Positions 43,929-52,238 of a stretch of DNA of 64,000 bases are shown in pieces. This DNA comes from Gracilibacillus dipsosauri. GTDB lineage: Bacteria > Bacillota > Bacilli > Bacillales > Amphibacillaceae. The translations under genes and the position numbers were made by a program. The stretch is taken from NCBI RefSeq assembly GCF_003176895.1, contig NZ_QGTD01000005.1, positions 372,001 to 436,000 of the forward strand, written 5' to 3'. The notes beneath the pieces are model-generated. The model saw only the letters and a program-made list of their open reading frames with translations. It was not told where the DNA came from and searched no databases. Each line of letters begins with the position of its first letter. The stretch's first letter is position 1.

Positions 43929-44003
43929 GCGAGGAAGATTGGAAATCCGAACCATCTTCTAACTAGCGGTCACAATCCTATGGTTTGGATTCCCCCCTTC
44001 CTC

Positions 44004-44204
44004 TCATCCATCTTCCTCCCAAAACAAATCATCTAACGTTTTATTTAATGTACGACAAATCGTTATACATAATTGTAGGCTAGGATTGTACTTACCTAGT
44101 TCAATTAGCCCGATCGTTTGTCGAGTGACGCCGACTAATTTGGCTAGTTCTGCTTGTGATAGATCATGTTCTGCTCTGGCCATCTTTAGCTTTAAATTTT
44201 TCAT
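44004..44204 (-). CDS. XRE-family small regulator
   Basis: A 66-aa helix-turn-helix protein (HDLSQAELAKLVGVTRQTIGLIELGKYNPSL) of the compact YozG/Cro-like type that is often paired with a membrane protein gene. It lies 8 bp after the membrane protein at 44213-44719, so the pair is probably one operon. AGGTGAGAGG precedes its ATG. Confidence 0.88.
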   Translation of the reverse strand: MKNLKLKMARAEHDLSQAELAKLVGVTRQTIGLIELGKYNPSLQLCITICRTLNKTLDDLFWEEDG

Positions 44205-44212
44205 CCTCTCAC

Positions 44213-44719
44213 CTATTCCTCTAGCTGCTTCTCTATGACTTTGTCACTCTTTTTCTTTGCTGCAGAATAGCTTCCAAGCATTAACAATAATAGAATTGGC
44301 ATATAAATGATCAGAGTGACGATAAAAACTAGAAAGAAATAATAATAGGCTTGCATTTGACTGTCTGCATATTGATAGGCACTATTTACTCCGAAAATAA
44401 TACCAAGCAATACGCCAATTCCAATTCCTGAGAAAATCGTTTTTGACTGGTAGCTCCATTTGTTTTTCTGATCGTGAATTTCCACCTCAGCTGAAAAAAG
44501 TCCAAGCTTAGCTGATCGTATCGCATAATAAATTCCGCTAACTAATACGATTAACATCTCCGTTCCTACAAGATTTAATGAAATCTCCCCATTCATAATG
44601 AACTTATAAACAATAGATAAAAAACAAATTACATATATCAATAAATAAATTTCTCGATAAATCCTATTTTGTTCCGCTGTTACTCGCTCATCTTGATAAC
44701 GTTTTTTGCGAAATAGCAT
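44213..44719 (-). CDS. Membrane protein paired with XRE regulator
   Basis: A 168-aa protein with four hydrophobic spans (about residues 23-40, 50-67, 92-112 and 127-150) and a charged C-terminus ending KKKSDKVIEKQLEE. I do not recognise a family for certain; similar proteins commonly sit next to a 66-70-aa XRE regulator in Bacillales. ATG 44719 is chosen because GGAGGA lies 6 bp before it. Confidence 0.75.
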   Translation of the reverse strand: MLFRKKRYQDERVTAEQNRIYREIYLLIYVICFLSIVYKFIMNGEISLNLVGTEMLIVLVSGIYYAIRSAKLGLFSAEVEIHDQKNKWSYQSKTIFSGIGIGVLLGIIFGVNSAYQYADSQMQAYYYFFLVFIVTLIIYMPILLLLMLGSYSAAKKKSDKVIEKQLEE

Positions 44720-44811
44720 CTTCATTCCTCCATGTTTTTCTTTTATTATAATTCAACACATTACATTTTGCAATATATATTTGCCTTTAAGAATAATAAA
44801 TCAAACAAAAA

Positions 44812-44835
44812 GACTCCTTTTCTATAAAAGGAGTC
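44812..44835 (-). terminator. Terminator of csaA
   Basis: GACTCCTTTT (44812-44821) and AAAAGGAGTC (44826-44835) form a perfect 10-bp stem with a 4-nt loop, followed by five T on the minus strand. It lies 16 bp after the csaA stop. Confidence 0.85.
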
Positions 44836-44851
44836 CCTTCGCTATCGGATT

Positions 44852-45184
44852 TTATGAAATTTTTGTTCCATTCTCTACTTCCTCATCAGGATGCAGAAGA
44901 ACAACATCTGTATCATTTGGCACTCCACCTAATACGAGAACCTCTGACTTATACCCTGCTATTCTCATTGATGGAAAATTGACTACAGCAGCTATTTGTC
45001 TACCGATTAATCTTTCAGGGGTATAGCGTTTGGTAATTTGAGCAGATGATTGTTTGATCCCTAATTGTTCCCCAAAATCAATTTTTAGTTTGATGGCTGG
45101 TTTTCTTGCTTCCGTAAATGGCTCTGCCTCCAGAATTGTTCCTATTCGTAGATCCAGTTTCATAAAATCATCAAATGTCGCCAT
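44852..45184 (-). CDS. csaA: tRNA-binding/chaperone-like protein CsaA
   Basis: The 110-aa protein is an EMAP/tRNA-binding OB-fold domain: 'DLRIGTILEAEPFTEARKPAIKLKIDFG' and 'RYTPERLIGRQIAAVVNFPSMRIAGYKSEVLVLG'. CsaA of B. subtilis has this size and acts as a homodimer with chaperone-like activity toward secretory proteins. The ribosome site TAGGAGTGATAGC precedes the ATG. Confidence 0.92.
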   Translation of the reverse strand: MATFDDFMKLDLRIGTILEAEPFTEARKPAIKLKIDFGEQLGIKQSSAQITKRYTPERLIGRQIAAVVNFPSMRIAGYKSEVLVLGGVPNDTDVVLLHPDEEVENGTKIS

Positions 45185-45327
45185 GCTATCACTCCTATCA
45201 ATTTCTATCTATTAAAAATATCATAATTAAACAACTTTTTTAATTGGACGATATAGTCTATTGGGGCTTATAATTATTTTTATCGTTCATTAAAACACAT
45301 AAAATTCCTTATTTTATCACTATAAAA

Positions 45328-45347
45328 AACAGGAAAAAAGTCCTGTT
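45328..45347 (-). terminator. Hairpin with T run upstream of csaA
   Basis: AACAGGA (45328-45334) and TCCTGTT (45341-45347) form a 7-bp stem followed by six T on the minus strand. It lies 144 bp before the csaA start and points toward it. It may stop antisense transcripts from the nrd side or act as a leader attenuator. Confidence 0.5.
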
Positions 45348-45453
45348 ATGGAGATAAATATCTCTATATCAACTATTAGCACTATCTTTTCTATTAAGCT
45401 TAATATTTTCCCGAGTTTTTTCTATTGTAAAAAAGAACATTTTAAGATAGAAT

Positions 45454-45508
45454 ACAATATATAGTTAAAAAACAAAGAAATTCATCAATATATTGTATTA
45501 TTTATAAT
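45454..45508 (+). promoter_or_regulatory. Two NrdR boxes and -10 of the nrd operon
   Basis: ACAATATATAGT (45454-45465) and CAATATATTGTA (45486-45497) fit the NrdR-box pattern. Their centres are 31 bp apart, three helical turns, as is normal for paired NrdR boxes. TATAAT at 45503-45508 follows the second box, which therefore lies between -35 (weak TTCATC) and -10. NrdR would repress the operon when dATP or ATP is bound. Confidence 0.75.
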
Positions 45509-45581
45509 TCTTTCTTTTAAAAAGATAATGATATTTTCGCTCTGATATGGGCGCTTTTATTATGTATATGGAGGTTTTCTT

Positions 45582-47870
45582 ATGACAACAGAAGTTCAAT
45601 CAATGAAGCAAAGTGTTTCAAAAGCACTGGAAGAGGCGACAGAAAAATATGGTCTAGACACAAAGGATATTCAAAGTAAAATTAACGAATCCATGAAATC
45701 TCATGATGAATTAACACAGGAAGCACTATTCTATTCTTTGAACAGAATCTCCATGGATCAACCAAACTGGACGTTTCTAGCGGCACACTTACATTTAACT
45801 CAATTATACCAGGAAGCAGCTAAAAATCGAAGCTTTTCTGAAACAGAAAAATATGGTGATTTCTATTCCCTTATCCAAGCATTAACCGATAAAGGTATTT
45901 ACAATCCTGAATTATTAGCTAGCTATTCTAAAGAGGAAATGGACGAATTACATAAAGCCATTGTGCCAGACAGAGATAAATTATTCAATTATATTGGACT
46001 CTTCCTTTTGGCTGATCGATATTTGGCACGTGATCATGACCGTAATTTATACGAGCTACCACAAGAGCGCTTCATGATTATTGCGATGACATTAATGAAA
46101 AACGAACCAAAAGAAAAACGTATTGACTTCGTTAAGGAAGCATACTGGGCTCTAAGCCATCTCTATATGACAGTAGCTACTCCAACATTATCTAATGCCG
46201 GGAAAAGCTATGGCCAGCTATCTTCCTGCTTTATTGATACAGTAGATGATTCCTTAGATGGTATCTATCTTAATAACTGGGATATCGCCCGCCTGAGTAA
46301 GGATGGTGGAGGAATTGGTATCTATTATGGCAAGGTTCGTGCACTAGGATCAGATATTAAAAAATTCAAAGGGAATTCCTCTGGTGTTGTTCCTTGGATT
46401 CGTCTGATTAACGATACGGCAGTGAGTGTTGATCAGCTGGGTCAACGTCAAGGTGCTGTCGCTATTTACCTAGACGTTTTCCATAAGGATATTATGAATG
46501 GATTTTTAGATCTGAAAACAAATAATGGGGATGAACGCCGTAAGGCACATGATATTTTTACAGGTGTTGCGATTCCTGACTTATTTATGGAGCAACTACA
46601 AGAAAAAGATGCGAATGGAAAAAGTATTGGGGAATGGCATACCTTCTGTCCACACCAAGTGAAGCAAATAATGGGCTGGAAGGACGAAGCTGGTAACCCG
46701 CTTGGATTAGAAGATTTCTATGATGAAAAAGATCATAAATATTTTACCGAGAAATATTGGGAGGCCGTGAATCATCCACTACTTCCTAGAAAAACGTATC
46801 GTGCGATGGATATTATGGCACGTATTATGGTAGCACAATTAGAAACAGGTACACCATATATGTTCTACCGTGATGAGGTAAACCGTCAAAATCCAAACAA
46901 GCATAAGCGCGGAATCGGTAAAACGTCTATTTATTGTAGTAACCTATGTACGGAAATTGCGCAAAACATGTCACCAACTACTATTTCAAAAGAATACCAA
47001 GATGAAGATGGCAATATTGTGATTGTCCGTAAGCCTGGTGATTTCGTTGTGTGTAATTTATCCTCTATTAACTTACCAAATGCGGTGCGCGAGAAAGTAT
47101 TAGAGCGTCTCATCAGCATCCAGGTCAGAATGTTAGATAATGTTATTGACTTGAATACTATTTCGGTTGGGCAAGCACAGGCAACGAATAAAAAATATCG
47201 TGCAGTTGGTTTAGGAACTTTTGGCTGGCATCATCTATTAGCATTAGAAAGCATCCATTGGGAATCTGAGGAAGCGGTAGACTATGCTGATAAAGTATAT
47301 GAAGATATTGCTTATTATACGATTAAAGCATCCATGGAATTAGCGAAAGAAAAAGGAGCTTATTCTGAATTTGAAGGTTCTGAATGGCAATCAGGTGTTT
47401 ATTTTGATCGTAGAGATTATCACTCTGATCGCTGGAAGCAACTACGTGAGGAAGTTGCCGAAAATGGGATACGCAATGGCTGGTTGATGGCTGTAGCACC
47501 AAACTCCTCCACTGCAAAAATCGGCGGATCAACAGATGGAATTGATCCATTATATGCAGTAGAGTATGCAGAGGAAAAGAAAAACTTTAAATTTAAAGTA
47601 ACTGCACCTGATTTAGACCACGTCACGTATAACTATTACCGCCGCGCACGCCATGAGCTTGATCAAGTATGGAGTATTAAACAAAACGCTAAGAGACAAC
47701 GCCATATCGACCAAGCGATTAGCTTTAACTTCTATGTGCGCCACGATATAAAGGCAAAGGATTTACTCAACCTACACATTAGTGCATGGGAAAATAAATT
47801 AAAAACAACCTATTATGTTCGTAGTACATCACAAACAGAGATAGAAGAATGTGAAGCATGCCATAGCTAA
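45582..47870 (+). CDS. nrdE: Class I ribonucleotide reductase, large subunit
   Basis: The 762-aa catalytic subunit reduces ribonucleoside diphosphates to deoxy forms. The first redox Cys is in 'LSSCFIDTVDDSLDGI', the radical Cys with Asn and Glu in 'CSNLCTEI', the second redox Cys in 'FVVCNLSSINL', and the C-terminal shuttle pair in CEACHS. 'APNSSTAKIGGSTDGIDP' is the substrate loop. The N-terminus shows no complete ATP cone. It has a GGAGG ribosome site and is the first gene of nrdE-nrdF-flavodoxin. Confidence 0.95.
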   Translation: MTTEVQSMKQSVSKALEEATEKYGLDTKDIQSKINESMKSHDELTQEALFYSLNRISMDQPNWTFLAAHLHLTQLYQEAAKNRSFSETEKYGDFYSLIQALTDKGIYNPELLASYSKEEMDELHKAIVPDRDKLFNYIGLFLLADRYLARDHDRNLYELPQERFMIIAMTLMKNEPKEKRIDFVKEAYWALSHLYMTVATPTLSNAGKSYGQLSSCFIDTVDDSLDGIYLNNWDIARLSKDGGGIGIYYGKVRALGSDIKKFKGNSSGVVPWIRLINDTAVSVDQLGQRQGAVAIYLDVFHKDIMNGFLDLKTNNGDERRKAHDIFTGVAIPDLFMEQLQEKDANGKSIGEWHTFCPHQVKQIMGWKDEAGNPLGLEDFYDEKDHKYFTEKYWEAVNHPLLPRKTYRAMDIMARIMVAQLETGTPYMFYRDEVNRQNPNKHKRGIGKTSIYCSNLCTEIAQNMSPTTISKEYQDEDGNIVIVRKPGDFVVCNLSSINLPNAVREKVLERLISIQVRMLDNVIDLNTISVGQAQATNKKYRAVGLGTFGWHHLLALESIHWESEEAVDYADKVYEDIAYYTIKASMELAKEKGAYSEFEGSEWQSGVYFDRRDYHSDRWKQLREEVAENGIRNGWLMAVAPNSSTAKIGGSTDGIDPLYAVEYAEEKKNFKFKVTAPDLDHVTYNYYRRARHELDQVWSIKQNAKRQRHIDQAISFNFYVRHDIKAKDLLNLHISAWENKLKTTYYVRSTSQTEIEECEACHS

Positions 47871-47924
47871 TTGTTATGGCTTCGCTTTTCTACTGATTGA
47901 TATGAAAAAGGAGGCACTATCATC

Positions 47925-48974
47925 ATGGCAAAAACAGACGAAACTTTAACGAAAATAAAGCTACTTAATCCGACATATCCGAATAAAGCAACAGGGATCA
48001 TTAATGGGGAATCATCAGGACTATTAAACTGGAACGATATTGCTTATCCACAAATGTATGATTTGTATCAAACATTATTGTCTAATTTTTGGAAGGCACA
48101 AGAAATTAATATGCAGGATGATATTAAACAATGGGATCATTTAAGTGAAACGGAAAAAGATGTTTTCCTACGTATTAATACACAATTGGCATCACTCGAC
48201 AGCCTACAAACACCGACAATGACACATGTAATGGACTATGTAACAGACTCTAGCTTCAAATCAATTTTTGCCGTTATTGCCCAACAAGAGGCTGTACACA
48301 ATGAATCCTATTCTTATATCCTTAGCTCACTTGTACCATTACGAGAGCAAAACGATCGCTTTAACCAAGCGAAGGATGACCCAATTGTTCGAAAAAGAAA
48401 TCAACTCATTTTAGATAGCTATGATGCTTTCCGAGATAATCCAACACCTCAGCGTCTTTTTGAGCTAGCGATTAACTCCATTAACTTAGAAGGTATTTAT
48501 TTCTATGCAGGATTTGCCTTCTTCTATCATTTAGCTCGTCAACAAAAAATGTTAAAAACAAGTACAATGATTAGCTATATCCAACGTGACGAAATGCAGC
48601 ATGCTTATTTCGTTTCACAATTTGTGCGCATTCTACTTACGGAAAATCCGGAGTTAAATACAAAAGAAAATATTGATTTTGTTTACAAAACAATCGATCA
48701 TGCTGTTCAATTAGAGAAGGAATGGGCAGACTATATTTTAAAGGACATCGATGGAATTAATCTGGAAGAATTCCATGGCTATGTAGAATATTTGGCTAAC
48801 AAACGTTTCCGCCAAATTGGACTTGATAATTATTATCCAGACCGCGAAAATCCGATGGCATGGATTCATGTTTTTAGTGATGAAATGATGAATGAAACCA
48901 AATCAGATTTCTTCGAGCAAAAATCTCGTACGTATACAAAGGTTTCCTCATCTAATGGTTTTGATGAACTATAA
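47925..48974 (+). CDS. nrdF: Class I ribonucleotide reductase, small subunit
   Basis: The 349-aa radical-generating subunit has a full set of metal ligands: Asp92 (LASLDSLQT), Glu122 and His125 (QQEAVH), Glu189 (NLEGIYF), Glu223 and His226 (QRDEMQH). The radical Tyr129 (HNESY) is also present. It is therefore a normal dimetal-tyrosyl enzyme, not a metal-free class Ie type. It lies 54 bp after nrdE with an AAAAGGAGG ribosome site. Confidence 0.95.
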   Translation: MAKTDETLTKIKLLNPTYPNKATGIINGESSGLLNWNDIAYPQMYDLYQTLLSNFWKAQEINMQDDIKQWDHLSETEKDVFLRINTQLASLDSLQTPTMTHVMDYVTDSSFKSIFAVIAQQEAVHNESYSYILSSLVPLREQNDRFNQAKDDPIVRKRNQLILDSYDAFRDNPTPQRLFELAINSINLEGIYFYAGFAFFYHLARQQKMLKTSTMISYIQRDEMQHAYFVSQFVRILLTENPELNTKENIDFVYKTIDHAVQLEKEWADYILKDIDGINLEEFHGYVEYLANKRFRQIGLDNYYPDRENPMAWIHVFSDEMMNETKSDFFEQKSRTYTKVSSSNGFDEL

Positions 48975-49021
48975 GGGATTTTTTATCTAGGCGATCATTT
49001 TATAACAAGGAGGTTTCACCA

Positions 49022-49462
49022 ATGAAAGCAGCCATTATCTATACATCTGTAACAGGAAATACATCTACCCTAGCTGAAATCATTCATGAAAAAATGGAAG
49101 CACGTGATATCGAAACAGATCTCCTACTAGTGGATGAATGTGATTTTAGTACACTGAAAGAATACGACATGATAGCAGTGGGAACATACTCGTGGGATAA
49201 TGGAGAATTACCGCTTGAAATGGAAGACCTTTTTGAAGCATTTGAACAGGAAGATATGAAGCATGTGACCACAGGTGTGTTCGGAACCGGTGATAGCTTC
49301 TATCCATATTTCTGTGGTGCTGTTGATATTTTCCGTGACATGCTTTATGTGCAAACAAATCTTGCTGTCACCTTAAAGGTCGAACTTACTCCACAAAATG
49401 ATGACTATTTGCGCTGTGAAAAATTCTGTGATCGTCTAGCACGCGAGCTCGTCTATGCATAA
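49022..49462 (+). CDS. Flavodoxin of the nrd operon
   Basis: A 146-aa flavodoxin: FMN phosphate loop 'YTSVTGNTSTLAE' and 'GTYSWDNGELPLEMEDL' and 'GVFGTGDSFYPYFCGAVDIF' for the isoalloxazine ring. It differs from NrdI in lacking the short NrdI-type sequence but occupies its place. I infer it supplies electrons or oxidant to activate the NrdF metal centre. It lies 47 bp after nrdF and is followed by a terminator. Confidence 0.9.
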   Translation: MKAAIIYTSVTGNTSTLAEIIHEKMEARDIETDLLLVDECDFSTLKEYDMIAVGTYSWDNGELPLEMEDLFEAFEQEDMKHVTTGVFGTGDSFYPYFCGAVDIFRDMLYVQTNLAVTLKVELTPQNDDYLRCEKFCDRLARELVYA

Positions 49463-49515
49463 GAATGGCTTAACTATTTGACATCTATCTAAAAAATCGA
49501 TAATCTTATTTCAAG

Positions 49516-49548
49516 ATCGCAAGCAAAATATTTTGTTTGCGATTTTTA
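49516..49548 (+). terminator. Terminator of the nrd operon
   Basis: ATCGCAA-G-CAAAAT and ATTTTG-T-TTGCGAT form an almost perfect inverted repeat centred at 49529/49530, followed by TTTTT. Confidence 0.8.
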
Positions 49549-49567
49549 CATATTCGAGCTCCACTGC

Positions 49568-49655
49568 TATTTTGCGAGATTCTGGATTATTTTTGCAACT
49601 TCGGCTACTTTTTTGCAGCTTCGGCGATTATTTTTGCAACTCTGGCAATTTATTA
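49568..49655. repeat. Four imperfect 20-21-bp tandem repeats
   Basis: TTTTGC begins at 49570, 49591, 49611 and 49632, giving periods of 21, 20 and 21 bp. Each unit continues with a form of AACTTCGGC and an AT tail (GAGATTCTGG, AACTTCGGC, AGCTTCGGC, AACTCTGGC). The array lies between the nrd terminator and the next gene. Confidence 0.75.
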
Positions 49656-49669
49656 AGAGGGTGATCAAG

Positions 49670-50125
49670 ATGGAATCCATCTATCCAATACTAGTACTGA
49701 TTCATATCATATCTGCGATTGTTGGCATCGGGCCTGGCTTTGTATTAACAAAAATAATTAAGTCGGCGAAAACGATGGATGAAATTCGTTATGCTTTTAG
49801 GTTAAAAAAGAGAATTCATGTATTCGTCATGACTGGTGGCATTCTACTGTTAGTCACAGGGCTGCTGATGGGGTTCATCCATCCAATTTTATTTAAACAA
49901 GGCTGGTATTTGACAAGCTTAACGCTCTATTTTATTGCGATTGGACTTGGACCAACGTTATTAAAAAAATATGCAGCACCGATTAATGAGATGCTGAAAA
50001 CACATAAGGGAGACGATGTACCAGAATCTTATGCCGATCATGTTCAAAAGCTACTACGTACAGAATATGTGGAAAACACGTTGCTACTGTTTATTATTAT
50101 AATGATGATACTGAAGCCATTTTAA
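49670..50125 (+). CDS. DUF2269-type membrane protein
   Basis: A 151-aa membrane protein with four spans (about residues 4-25, 50-70, 80-100 and 130-148) and 'LVLIHIISAIVGIGPGFVLTKI' at the start, as in the DUF2269 family. No function is known for the family. ATG 49670 follows AGAGGGTG; the longer frame reaches back into the tandem repeats and was rejected. It is convergent with the TIGR03943 gene, 10 bp away. Confidence 0.8.
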   Translation: MESIYPILVLIHIISAIVGIGPGFVLTKIIKSAKTMDEIRYAFRLKKRIHVFVMTGGILLLVTGLLMGFIHPILFKQGWYLTSLTLYFIAIGLGPTLLKKYAAPINEMLKTHKGDDVPESYADHVQKLLRTEYVENTLLLFIIIMMILKPF

Positions 50126-50135
50126 GACAAATCCC

Positions 50136-51026
50136 CTACCCTCCTCCTAGAACTTGTATATTTAGTGGATAGACATAGGGCTGCTCTGGTTGATCGATTG
50201 TCTGGTATTCCTCTATTTCTAGTAAAGGGATGGACGTGCCCTGGTATTCCGTTAGACGAATTGTTCCTGTCACCTCCATCCACGTATCCTCACTCACCGT
50301 CATTTCCTGATCAAATTCTGCTAAAAAGCCGATCAAGCCTGCATCTGCTATACAATGTGTGATCAAAAATCTACCAATAACTAGCTGATTGGATGCAAAG
50401 TCTTGCTCTCGATAAACAAAACCATTTAAGGTGATTTTTCTCCCATTGAACATATTTATATTTTGTGTGACCTCTTGGTAGATGAGGGCATACAGGGTAT
50501 CTTCCATTTTCAGATGGGGTTGATGGAACAAATCCTGTTGTATCCACTCATACTCCTCTTTTGAAACCTTATTCTTATAAACATTTGGATCTATTTGATT
50601 TGGATCATTCGTAGGTAGAGGCGCAGATTCAACCTCTCTTTCTCCTTGGTTCCTTAAGGAAAGTGTTGCCCCCTTATTCTTAGCAATGGAAGCATCTAAT
50701 GTTGCAAATGGTAGAAGGAAGCCCGTTGCTAATGGAAAAAGGATGATGAGATAGCTGATTACTTTTTTGATATTTATCGGCTTGTCACCATGATCGTGTC
50801 GATGATCTGTATGCTCACAATGGATATGGTTACTTGATACTGAGAAAATGCGAAAAAGCTGCACGAAAGACAGAACGAAGAAAATGGTAGCCCCTATCAT
50901 ACTTAGCGTCTCGTACTTCGGATTGATGAGCTGTAGTATTTCCCCACTATGATGTAATCGATAAATAAAAAATGCAAACAAGAAAAGGATGATCGCTCGT
51001 ACTAATTGCTGGACATTTATTTTCAT
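50136..51026 (-). CDS. TIGR03943-family protein
   Basis: A 296-aa protein with two N-terminal helices, a His-rich cytoplasmic or periplasmic loop (HIHCEHTDHRHDHGD, about residues 67-81) that looks metal-binding, a third helix and a C-terminal domain with 'FNGRKITLNGFVYREQ' and 'RFLITHCIADAGLIGFLAEF'. The family travels with the neighbouring permease. The gene follows that permease by 14 bp with a GGAGGGGAGG ribosome site. With the Zur box ahead of the pair, a role in zinc handling is likely. Confidence 0.85.
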   Translation of the reverse strand: MKINVQQLVRAIILFLFAFFIYRLHHSGEILQLINPKYETLSMIGATIFFVLSFVQLFRIFSVSSNHIHCEHTDHRHDHGDKPINIKKVISYLIILFPLATGFLLPFATLDASIAKNKGATLSLRNQGEREVESAPLPTNDPNQIDPNVYKNKVSKEEYEWIQQDLFHQPHLKMEDTLYALIYQEVTQNINMFNGRKITLNGFVYREQDFASNQLVIGRFLITHCIADAGLIGFLAEFDQEMTVSEDTWMEVTGTIRLTEYQGTSIPLLEIEEYQTIDQPEQPYVYPLNIQVLGGG

Positions 51027-51040
51027 CTACCTCCCCTCCA

Positions 51041-52033
51041 TTAAAATAAGAGTTGCCAGCAGCTGATGCTGATAAATACAATGACTGTTACGATCATGAC
51101 AAAAGCAAAGACAAATCGTGCTTTGAACACACTTAGCATCATGAACGTATTTTTTAGATCAATCATCGGTCCATAGACAAGAAAACCGAGTATGGCACCC
51201 TTCGGAAAAATATTGCTGAACGAGGAACCGATAAAAGCATCCGCCTCCGAGCATAGGGAAAGGAAATAGGCTAATCCCATCATAACGAATAAGGAAGTGA
51301 ACGGCCCGTCCCCAATCGAGACAAGTAGCTTGGTGGATACATATACTTGAACAAAAGCGGCGAGAAATGCTCCAATAATTAAATATTTGCCCATATCAAA
51401 AAATTCATCTACCGCATGAAGCAATGTTTTTCTTGCTTTGGTTAGAAGGCTTGTCTCATAATTAATCTGAGTGGTTGTATGGACAGCTTCTTGTTTTAAT
51501 TGATTGGTTCGATAGAGAAGGCTGATGATAAATGCGATAATAAGTGCTACAATAAAACCAATTCCCATACGTAGTAAAGCAATTTCTAGGTCATTTCCGA
51601 ATGCCATATAGGTAGAAAAAATGACGATCGGATTGATCAAAGGACCTGTAAGAAGAAAACCAATCCCCGCAAAAAGTGGTACACCTTTAGCAATTAATCT
51701 ACGAACAATAGGAACAATTCCACATTCACACGCTGGAAATAATGCCCCAACGACACAGCTCATTAAAATCGCAGCATATTTGTTTTTTGGTATCCATCGC
51801 TTCAATTGATTTTCCGTAATAAACATTTGAATAAAACCAGCAATCAACACACCTATTAAAACAAATGGCAGCGCCTCAATTAATATACTAAGAAAGATCG
51901 TATTCATTTGATAAAAGGAATCAGGTATTTGAAAAACGCTGTTGTTTGGATTAAGACTAACAAGACAAACAACAGCCGCAAATAATAACAAGAGACAACT
52001 ATCAATCGTAAGAGAGGACAGGTTTCTTTTCAT
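51041..52033 (-). CDS. DUF318-type permease (YcgR-like)
   Basis: A 330-aa membrane protein with eight or more helices and the family motif 'GALFPACECGIVPIVRRLIAKGVPLFAGIGFLLTGPLINPIVIFSTYMAF'. The CEC cysteines inside the membrane are characteristic. ATG 52033 is chosen because GGAAGGAG lies just before it and overlaps the ATG at 52048. It forms an operon with the TIGR03943 gene. The transported species is not established; Zur control points to zinc or a zinc-linked function. Confidence 0.85.
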   Translation of the reverse strand: MKRNLSSLTIDSCLLLLFAAVVCLVSLNPNNSVFQIPDSFYQMNTIFLSILIEALPFVLIGVLIAGFIQMFITENQLKRWIPKNKYAAILMSCVVGALFPACECGIVPIVRRLIAKGVPLFAGIGFLLTGPLINPIVIFSTYMAFGNDLEIALLRMGIGFIVALIIAFIISLLYRTNQLKQEAVHTTTQINYETSLLTKARKTLLHAVDEFFDMGKYLIIGAFLAAFVQVYVSTKLLVSIGDGPFTSLFVMMGLAYFLSLCSEADAFIGSSFSNIFPKGAILGFLVYGPMIDLKNTFMMLSVFKARFVFAFVMIVTVIVFISISCWQLLF

Positions 52034-52060
52034 AGCTTCTCCTTCCATTTTTTTATTAAA

Positions 52061-52076
52061 ACGTAATCATTACGAT
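52061..52076. promoter_or_regulatory. Zur box
   Basis: CGTAATCATTACG (52062-52074) is a perfect 6-1-6 palindrome that matches the Bacillus Zur consensus TCGTAATNATTACGA at 14 of 15 positions. It lies 28 bp before the permease start, so Zur with zinc should block the operon. Confidence 0.8.
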
Positions 52077-52238
52077 TCTATGCTAGATTCCCGAATAATA
52101 GAACCAAAAACTAGCATTCTATTCTGTTTTTATCTTTAAAGCTGATTATGGTACAATGTTACACGTTATCTGTTTTTTTAATAGTTTCTTCTAAGATAGA
52201 ATAATATAGAGCAGGTTTGGTTATAAGGAGGGAAATAC

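Noticed and set aside
43940-43998. Inverted repeat after the orphan lipoprotein gene
   Set aside because: The arms (GGAAATCCGAACCAT and ATGGTTTGGATTCC) are imperfect, the loop is over 30 nt and there is no T run, so I did not call a terminator.
47925-48974. Metal-free class Ie ribonucleotide reductase
   Set aside because: Asp92, Glu122, His125, Tyr129, Glu189, Glu223 and His226 are all present, so a normal metal centre is expected.
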